From Stramenopiles sp. TOSAG23-2 (Eukaryota; Sar): a stretch of DNA of 12,505 bases. The number at the start of each line of letters is the position of its first letter. Position 1 is the first letter of the stretch. The position numbers and the translations under genes are program-made. Location of the stretch: positions 1 to 12,505 of the forward strand of contig LT649850.1 of the NCBI GenBank assembly GCA_900128395.1, written 5' to 3'. Of this stretch, positions 8,501-12,505 are shown piece by piece. The notes beneath the pieces are model-generated. The model was not told the origin of the DNA and made no database searches. It saw only the letters and a program-made list of their open reading frames with translations.

Positions 8501-8743
8501 AACACAGTCATGTAACATGACTCGATTTGTATTTTTATCTTTCCAAAATATGCTATCTTTATTTTTATTAAAGAGTTCCTTTACTACGTCTTCATTTGAA
8601 CCGCCATAAACAGCTCTAGAAATAGGCAAATGGCCACCAGACAATGTAAAAAGTGCATTTGGATCTAATTCTATAAGTCGTTTTATTTCGGACAATGATG
8701 CTTTTTTCCAAAGGTCATCATCGCGTTCGTGGAGATTATTCAT
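5549..8743 (-). CDS. Ankyrin repeat - protein kinase - TIR - degenerate TIR multidomain protein
   Basis: A 1064-residue, single-exon protein with no signal peptide or membrane span, so probably cytosolic. Residues about 10-350 are degenerate ankyrin repeats (APLDVAV, GNTMFHYAA, GETPLHMLC, GKTPLHILC). About 403-701 form a protein kinase: probable ATP-site lysine K427 (VVLKVM), catalytic loop HNDLKPRN (543-550; D545, K547, N550), metal-binding DLD (563-565) in place of DFG, APE (586-588), DIWGLG (607-612) and a late Arg (R688). No clear glycine-rich loop is visible. About 716-860 are a TIR domain: YHVFISHS, a WRDMNQ loop, ILFLTNNALS, then FCQAEIKWA with E788 at the place of the NADase glutamate. 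After a linker containing PFRRRDFE (867-874), about 908-1010 resemble a second TIR fold; there F969 stands where E788 would align. Known family roles suggest sensing, phosphorylation and NAD cleavage in signalling or defence; the combined role is inference. Leucine codons are far more varied than in neighbouring genes. Confidence 0.92.
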   Translation of the reverse strand: MNNLHERDDDLWKKASLSEIKRLIELDPNALFTLSGGHLPISRAVYGGSNEDVVKELFNKNKDSIFWKDKNTNRVMLHDCVFLNHIHLVPFLLSAHPLGVYTKRNGLSAMPEAESLTLTNTRNKLKKHKSELYNVKEAPLDVAVRENHTEIVRLLSTPFKTVIESNNFQGGNTMFHYAAAFCVESILLNTSKLNGMLLQFDGYPLNDWGETPLHMLCKNPFDKNLLHSLQAMIQAVSMDKSKVDKDDWMLVNAHNITPALVQDKNGKNFLHVMFDKTFSQTEYEEISSILSFTNFILVNYPEMAKQLLVAETVSGKTPLHILCEQSYDKLKVPSDEIQEAHFKLVKVVYNSTSTEYLDYQGRTRNILCSFICAWPKPMHWAKTLNALYGRYKVGNLDAPVHKSATCVIYYGIDILTSDPTAKKVVLKVMNKRVEFLRELLVRYRSRSSSSFKECVAQVLGWHLPPDGAELSKNITKQLVIDLERPQSTNSNEEYVLVLEQGSCSLFNELSSRRIAGIDVSEVRALFSQITECVLQMHQTGFIHNDLKPRNILRMKSNKIKLCDLDATLQKSQMRDKTIKCSTAYIAPECARFYLGDGSVPVASESIDIWGLGVILFELCAGQHLFSQDISDDNMVNLEDKSRLCTWHTIDDDKLNLTFANEESMCTDQERRNAKHLIRWCLKGNPGERPSIGDIQSHPFLKESTAPISADNDLLKMKYHVFISHSQTEASGDVGTLFHLLEEMGVHGWRDMNQTNLTVEGMKTGVHNSDLFILFLTNNALSRNFCQAEIKWAIDYCKPIIVVNETDDRFYPWDYQRWKTNKCTKVSGANDWTHGWLQSTYEETSKNQTGARVVEFIEKQYASHNMIPFRRRDFEASSMIKTIIRRAGKMGCLWGNGLPQLRASKPKKKVKVAFVYAPGIGVKLYKELMQSWEKNTTFDFVEVNDFESASKCLVILTSNLLQNLKSLQRFVGIYNSQFGQGKRSNDIVFIYLNEGEFRWRFDLKIDVYLQQICKEGLSLNQTSNKIANSIQNHECIVYRPLGPVSTTYEHIGMSKEIFRRFHFKN

Positions 8744-9143
8744 CGATTGTGCCTAGATATATGTGATGGATGTGAGAAAAATATACCTATTTCGAGCGAT
8801 TACAAAAAACTTAATGATGTATTTATATTATTATATGTATATGATTATTTACGCGTACTTTTACTCTCTCTCCTCTTTGACTAGAAATGATGATTATTAA
8901 TAATTTACAGGTATAGTTCTTAGTCTACATTTTTAGATTCAGGATATAAATAGTATTAAATAGTAAATATTATAGAATGCATTAATGAAGGAAGATTTTG
9001 ATAGGGAAAAATCGCCCGCTTATTTTCATCGACGAAAATTAAAAAAAAATGACGAAAAGTGCAAAAAAATTGAAGATGTAAAAATTGATTCATGTTATCA
9101 TGGTTGATAGGGACATATATATGTGTTTTTCTCTTACTCATAC

Positions 9144-9160
9144 ATATATATATATATATA
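9144..9160. repeat. TA dinucleotide tract
   Basis: An uninterrupted alternating A/T run lies in the spacer about 400 bases before the kinase gene start. It resembles the tracts in front of other genes here. It could be promoter architecture or just a microsatellite. Confidence 0.6.
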
Positions 9161-9230
9161 CATGTATATAATATAAATTACATAGAAGATAAGAATGGAT
9201 TCTGACACGAACAATACCACTATAAACCTA

Positions 9231-9243
9231 CGGCCCACGGCCG
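9231..9243. repeat. GC-only inverted repeat CGGCC-CAC-GGCCG
   Basis: Five-base arms (9231-9235 and 9239-9243) pair perfectly around CAC. It sits in a patch with 27 G or C out of 50 (9231-9280), surrounded by strongly AT-rich DNA. It is on the 3' side of the dehydrogenase gene, too far (about 160 bases past the stop) to be an obvious processing element. Function unknown. Confidence 0.45.
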
Positions 9244-9340
9244 AATAACCCGTTCAACGTTGGCGCGATTGGAAAATAATTTATTACCATTAATATTACT
9301 CGTAGAAACCATTGAAGCGTGTAAAATAAAAAATAATATC

Positions 9341-9353
9341 TTTATTATTTATT
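9341..9353 (-). terminator. Putative polyadenylation signals of the SDR gene
   Basis: Two minus-strand AATAAA copies (reverse of 9341-9346 and of 9348-9353) lie about 47-59 bases past the TAA stop of the dehydrogenase gene. Confidence 0.5.
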
Positions 9354-9399
9354 TTTTATAATATTATACTTCGTAATATTATTGATTTAAAAACCTTTT

Positions 9400-10482
9400 T
9401 TACATCTTCGATTTCACTGCAACTTTTTTTGATTTTTGTGTTTGTGCTGCTTGCCTTTCCTTTGCAAAATCAGCAAAACCTTTCATCATGAAATTTGCAT
9501 CATATGCAGTTAATGGTGCTGCCCTAACACTTTCATCTAAAGCTACTGCATCAGGTCCTACAAGTATTCTCCATTCATTATTTCGTACACCATTTAAGAT
9601 GATTTCAGCCGCTTCTTTTGCTGTTGTTATTGCATCATTTCTAAAACTTGCACCGCGAGCTGCAATTTGTTTTTGCAATTGTGCATCAGATACATTTTCC
9701 ATCATCTTTCCACCATTTTCATAACCCATTAACATTTGTGGATTTTCTGATAATAATTTATATTGAGGATCATTTTTTGCTTTAAGCTCAGCTACCCGTT
9801 GTGAAATCAATTTAGTATTTGCACGGATTTGTGAAAAATCTACTTTCCTTCGTTGTTGACCGGTATTTTCTACAATTCCAGTTCCAATATGCCCTGGCAT
9901 AACTACTGCTGCTTGCCAATGCGGTGCATTTAAACGAAAATCATTGATCAAAGCTTCCGTAAAACCTTTCACTGCAAATTTACTTGCCGCATATGATGTG
10001 TGCGGTCTCATAAACCCAACGCTAGCCCAAAATCCATTGATGGAGGAAGTATTGACAACATATCCAGATGTAGCATTTAACAACAATGGCATAAATGTTC
10101 TTACACTGTAATATACCCCATACCAGCATACATTAAATGTACGTTCCCAATCCTCTCTTTTATCGGCAATGATGGAACCACCTCCAGCAATGCCAGCATT
10201 ATTGAATAATAATAAACCACGATTATTTAATGCATGATTTTCTTCTACATGTTTTGCAAAAGCTAATAATTGAGCTTCTTTTGAAACATCACATTGAAAG
10301 GTAGTAACTTTCACATCATTGGATGCAAACGCCATTGCTTCTTTTTTCGTCGTATTCATATTTGCTACATTTACATCACAAATTGCTACACTACAGCCAT
10401 AAGCAACAAGTGCTTTTGTTAATTCACGTCCCATTCCATCTCCACCACCAGTAACTACGGCTACATTTCCTTTAAGTTTCAT
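9400..10482 (-). CDS. Short-chain dehydrogenase/reductase with a peroxisomal SKM tail
   Basis: A classical SDR, an NAD(P)-dependent oxidoreductase acting on alcohol or carbonyl groups; the substrate cannot be told. The Rossmann motif TGGGDGMG (11-18) follows the first strand. D36 at the end of the second strand (VAICDV) favours NAD over NADP. NNAG (94-97) is intact, and the catalytic tetrad is N117, S147 (NTSSING), Y164 and K168 (YAASK). The region from VVMPGHIGTGIV (193-204) through WRILVGPDAVALDESVR (304-320) to AYDANF (326-331) matches, from memory, a group of SDRs common in bacteria. The 360 residues exceed the basic 250 because of this C-terminal extension. The chain ends in a lysine-rich tail closing with SKM, an accepted variant of the peroxisomal PTS1 signal. 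Codon use is AT-rich like most neighbours, so any bacterial transfer would be old. It is a single exon starting at the only sensible Met. Confidence 0.93.
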   Translation of the reverse strand: MKLKGNVAVVTGGGDGMGRELTKALVAYGCSVAICDVNVANMNTTKKEAMAFASNDVKVTTFQCDVSKEAQLLAFAKHVEENHALNNRGLLLFNNAGIAGGGSIIADKREDWERTFNVCWYGVYYSVRTFMPLLLNATSGYVVNTSSINGFWASVGFMRPHTSYAASKFAVKGFTEALINDFRLNAPHWQAAVVMPGHIGTGIVENTGQQRRKVDFSQIRANTKLISQRVAELKAKNDPQYKLLSENPQMLMGYENGGKMMENVSDAQLQKQIAARGASFRNDAITTAKEAAEIILNGVRNNEWRILVGPDAVALDESVRAAPLTAYDANFMMKGFADFAKERQAAQTQKSKKVAVKSKM

Positions 10483-10723
10483 TATATAATAATGTTTTCT
10501 GATTTGTTATTAATTATTTTTTTCCCCTTGTTAAAAAAAAAAAATGGAAATAATATATATATTATATGTATATATACTTGCGTAAATTCAATTATATAAA
10601 TATATTCTAACAAACAACTATAATATCATTCTCATTGTTTTTTATTTTAGTTTATGCTTAAATCATTGTTGTTTTTTATTCATTTTTGCATTGAACTTTG
10701 GTGCTTTGATGAGTTGATGCTGG

Positions 10724-10737
10724 GTTGGACGTTGGAC
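10724..10737. repeat. Tandem duplication of GTTGGAC
   Basis: Two adjacent perfect 7-base copies (10724-10730 and 10731-10737) lie about 250 bases upstream of the dehydrogenase start. They could be paired factor sites or slippage. Confidence 0.45.
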
Positions 10738-10947
10738 GATTATTTTTTTATTATTGCTGATGGATTGCAGGAGAGAGGAGAGAGCCTGATGCACCAAGTT
10801 TGAAGGCCTAGGGATTAGGATGGATATTATTATATAATACTGTAAATATTAATCTAAGATATACTGTATTTCCCATTGTCTGTAGTGTTAATTATTAGTC
10901 TATACTTTGAACTTCTCCGGCTATATACTATATAATATACGCACATA

Positions 10948-10971
10948 CCGGTAAGCCGGTAAGCCGGTAAG
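10948..10971. repeat. Three tandem copies of CCGGTAAG
   Basis: Three perfect 8-base units run at 10948-10955, 10956-10963 and 10964-10971, followed by CTATAAG as a possible decayed fourth. The units are GC-richer than their surroundings. Each contains CCGG and a GTAAG string. Position between divergent genes fits an operator-like array, but simple slippage explains it equally well. Confidence 0.7.
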
Positions 10972-11023
10972 CTATAAGAATATCCACATGGCTATGAAAT
11001 AATACCTGTATTATATACTGTGT

Positions 11024-11039
11024 CCTCGTAGCCTCGTAA
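11024..11039. repeat. Tandem pair CCTCGTAG / CCTCGTAA
   Basis: Two 8-base units differ only in the last base and are followed by GC. They lie about 50 bases from the CCGGTAAG array, share its 8-base period and end similarly (CGTAAG against GGTAAG), suggesting a related, diverged array. Confidence 0.45.
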
Positions 11040-11284
11040 GCGATTGTGCTATTCTAGAAAAGCGCAGGTTTTTTTTTTTTAAACAACATTACTTCTTCTT
11101 TTATTATATACAGTTACAGTATTATAATTATGACAAACATACTGCACTACTGTACTGCTACTAACAAAAAAAACAACAAAAAATTCAAAAAAAAAAAAAA
11201 TATATATATAATAATAAGTCTAGTATATAGATATACCCATTATAATTTACATCGTAAAATATAGATACAAAAACTTGCAAGTGT

Positions 11285-11317
11285 ACATATATATATACAT
11301 ATACATATATATACATA
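11285..11317. repeat. TA/CATA simple repeat before the ankyrin gene
   Basis: A run of TA with interspersed CATA units lies 45 bases before the chosen start. An upstream in-frame ATG at 11275 would translate this repeat into alternating Tyr and Ile, which is why that start was rejected. Confidence 0.7.
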
Positions 11318-11361
11318 ACAACATTGAAGTCTATCATAAAAAATATATAATACTTGAAATA

Positions 11362-12336
11362 ATGTATAACAATGTTAATCGAACCAACCAACGTCGTATA
11401 CGAGGTACAGCAAGTAGAGGTCAACGATTATTTAAACGTGCAATTAGTATACAATCGACAAGTAATAATAAATCGACCAACAATTTTGATATGGAAGAGG
11501 AAGAAATGACTATATTTCAAGTTGATGAATATGCATATGTTATACCAGAAGATACGAAAAATGGAAATTATGAACAAGTTAGAGTTAAAAAATATGACGA
11601 AGACGACCAGTCGTACATGTGCATATATGAAAATGGTATAATTGATTGGTATGAACAGAGTGAGTTAAGTTCAAAGCGAATAGTAACACGATATAACATT
11701 GACATTTTAAATAGTAAATATCGAAAGCAATTTCCAAGAAAAAAGAAGAAATGTACTCCCTTTATAGTTGCATGTGAAGTTGGGAATTTCAGCGATGTCA
11801 TGTCTTACATTGAATATTGGAAGAAGGAAGGTAAATTAAATCGCACGTTAAATAAAACTGGTAGAAATTCAGAAAGTAAAATAGTAACCGGGTTAACAAT
11901 AGCGGCTGATAATGGTCATGAAAATATTGTAAAACTTTTAATCGAAAATGGTGCAAATGCAAATCAAATAGAAAATAGCGAAGATCGACGAACGAGCTTG
12001 ATGTTAGCATCGCGAAAAGAATATATTAATATTGTTATATATTTACTTGATGTTGGAGATGCAGATCCAAATCAAATTGATAAATATGGTAAAAATGCAT
12101 TGCATTATGCCGCGGAATTTAATTATAAAAATGTAGATACGGTTGATTTATTATTAAATCATTCATCTATGTCATTAGATGTGTTAAATCAACGTGCATG
12201 TGGATATACACCATTAAATTGTGCGAAAAAAAATCAAAGTGCTTTAAAAGATGAGATTTATGAATTAATTGATAGAAAAGGTGGTAAAAGTTGGAGAGAA
12301 TTGGAGGAACCATGGGAAGATGAATACATGGAATAA
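11362..12336 (+). CDS. Small ankyrin repeat protein with a possible Tudor-like N-terminal module
   Basis: With the ATG at 11362 the protein is 324 residues, soluble, and has no signal peptide. The earlier in-frame ATG at 11275 only adds translated microsatellite. The N terminus (1-50) is basic, then Asn/Ser-rich and acidic (EEEE, 45-48). Residues about 52-107 alternate short strands with charged turns (QVRVKKYDEDDQSYMCIYENG, then DWYEQSEL); this pattern recalls Tudor or Agenet-type SH3-like barrels, a weak inference. A KKKK patch (127-130) could be a nuclear signal. About 131-303 hold roughly five ankyrin repeats, clearest at GLTIAADNGHENIVKLLIEN (177-196), SLMLASRKEYINIVIYLLD (212-230), NALHYAAEFNYKNVDTVDLL (245-264) and YTPLNCAKKN (282-291). 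Ankyrin repeats bind other proteins; the partner is unknown. The C terminus is acidic (WREL to EYME). Leucine is mainly TTA, unlike the other ankyrin gene here, so the two are not recent duplicates. Confidence 0.88.
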   Translation: MYNNVNRTNQRRIRGTASRGQRLFKRAISIQSTSNNKSTNNFDMEEEEMTIFQVDEYAYVIPEDTKNGNYEQVRVKKYDEDDQSYMCIYENGIIDWYEQSELSSKRIVTRYNIDILNSKYRKQFPRKKKKCTPFIVACEVGNFSDVMSYIEYWKKEGKLNRTLNKTGRNSESKIVTGLTIAADNGHENIVKLLIENGANANQIENSEDRRTSLMLASRKEYINIVIYLLDVGDADPNQIDKYGKNALHYAAEFNYKNVDTVDLLLNHSSMSLDVLNQRACGYTPLNCAKKNQSALKDEIYELIDRKGGKSWRELEEPWEDEYME

Positions 12337-12505
12337 GATTTTCTTCTTATCCTATATAAGTTTTGTGTGATGATTTTTTTTAAATCAAGAGGGTATAAAA
12401 ATGAAATGCCAATAAGCTCTCTGTATTAATAGTATTTAATTTGATAATAATCCTGATTTTTCAAAACAAAACGGAAGAGGAGAAAGAAAATAAAAACTGG
12501 AAAAA
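12337..12505 (+). other. 3' flank of the ankyrin gene with a polyadenylation-like motif
   Basis: AATAAA at 12489-12494, about 150 bases past the TAA stop, is the likeliest polyadenylation signal. Nothing else is recognisable before the window ends. Confidence 0.45.

Larger units (their letters stand above)
8744..9399. other. Intergenic: upstream region of the kinase gene and 3' flank of the SDR gene
   Basis: These 656 bases separate two minus-strand genes. The right end holds the 3' UTR of the dehydrogenase, with polyadenylation-like motifs. The left part should carry the promoter and leader of the kinase gene; nothing specific stands out. A 61-codon minus-strand open frame at 8956-9141 has a biased, AT-driven composition and no recognisable motif, so I do not call it a gene. 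GACGAAAA occurs twice near 9030-9060, separated by an A-rich run. A TA tract lies at 9144-9160. A GC-rich patch lies at 9228-9272 within a plus-strand stretch (9206-9360) that lacks stops but also lacks a Met. Confidence 0.5.
10483..11361. other. Divergent intergenic region between the SDR and ankyrin genes
   Basis: These 879 bases should hold two outward-facing promoters. They contain A and T runs (near 10531, 11069 and 11188), TA-rich tracts (10552-10576 before the dehydrogenase, 11285-11317 before the ankyrin gene), and several short tandem duplications at 10724-10737, 10948-10971 and 11024-11039. A purine run GGAGAGAGGAGAGAG lies at about 10770-10784. No long open frame or RNA gene is recognisable. 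An open minus-strand frame at 11185-11424 is mostly translated TA repeat and is not credible. Confidence 0.5.

Noticed and set aside
8956-9141. 61-codon minus-strand frame
   Set aside because: No motif, composition follows AT-rich spacer, and it lies in the leader region of the kinase gene.
11275-11361. Upstream in-frame start of the small ankyrin gene
   Set aside because: It would translate a TA/CATA microsatellite into alternating Tyr and Ile; the ATG at 11362 begins a normal hydrophilic N terminus.
11185-11424. 79-codon minus-strand frame overlapping the ankyrin gene start
   Set aside because: It is mostly translated simple repeat (Tyr, Val, Ile, Phe) on the wrong strand.
1-12505. CRISPR array, insertion sequence or tRNA
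   Set aside because: No spaced direct repeats of the right length, no transposase-like protein, no terminal inverted repeats and no tRNA arm pattern were found.

Overview
This window looks like nuclear DNA from an AT-rich, single-celled eukaryote with compact, mostly intronless genes. It holds a near-canonical eukaryotic protein phosphatase 1, a secretory signal peptide, a peroxisomal C-terminal signal, and AATAAA-type motifs 50-150 bases after most genes. It has no Shine-Dalgarno or operon layout. TAA, TAG and TGA all serve as stops, so the standard genetic code fits. The ankyrin-kinase-TIR protein, with HND and DLD in place of HRD and DFG, recalls large families I associate with stramenopile algae. 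That is memory of family style, not a search, so the lineage stays tentative.

Layout: 1-1295 is AT-rich flank without a recognisable gene. 1296-2270 (+) encodes a PP1 catalytic subunit. 2454-5186 (+) encodes a secreted protein with an N-terminal propeller-like half and a C-terminal half resembling (alpha/alpha)6-barrel proteins. 5187-5548 is a convergent intergenic stretch with a GC-rich patch that looks like a decayed, inverted copy of the neighbouring gene's 3' end. 5549-8743 (-) encodes a 1064-residue ankyrin / protein kinase / TIR / degenerate TIR protein. 8744-9399 holds that gene's upstream region and the 3' end of the next. 9400-10482 (-) encodes a short-chain dehydrogenase ending in SKM. 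10483-11361 is a divergent intergenic region with short GC-rich tandem repeats. 11362-12336 (+) encodes a small ankyrin protein. The rest is its 3' flank.

The genes do not form an obvious pathway. The standout is the ankyrin-kinase-TIR gene, which joins a repeat domain, a kinase and a probable NAD-cleaving TIR domain in one chain and is a candidate sensor or signalling protein. Its leucine codons differ clearly from those of its neighbours, and the decayed fragment beside it suggests a gene family that duplicates and dies locally.
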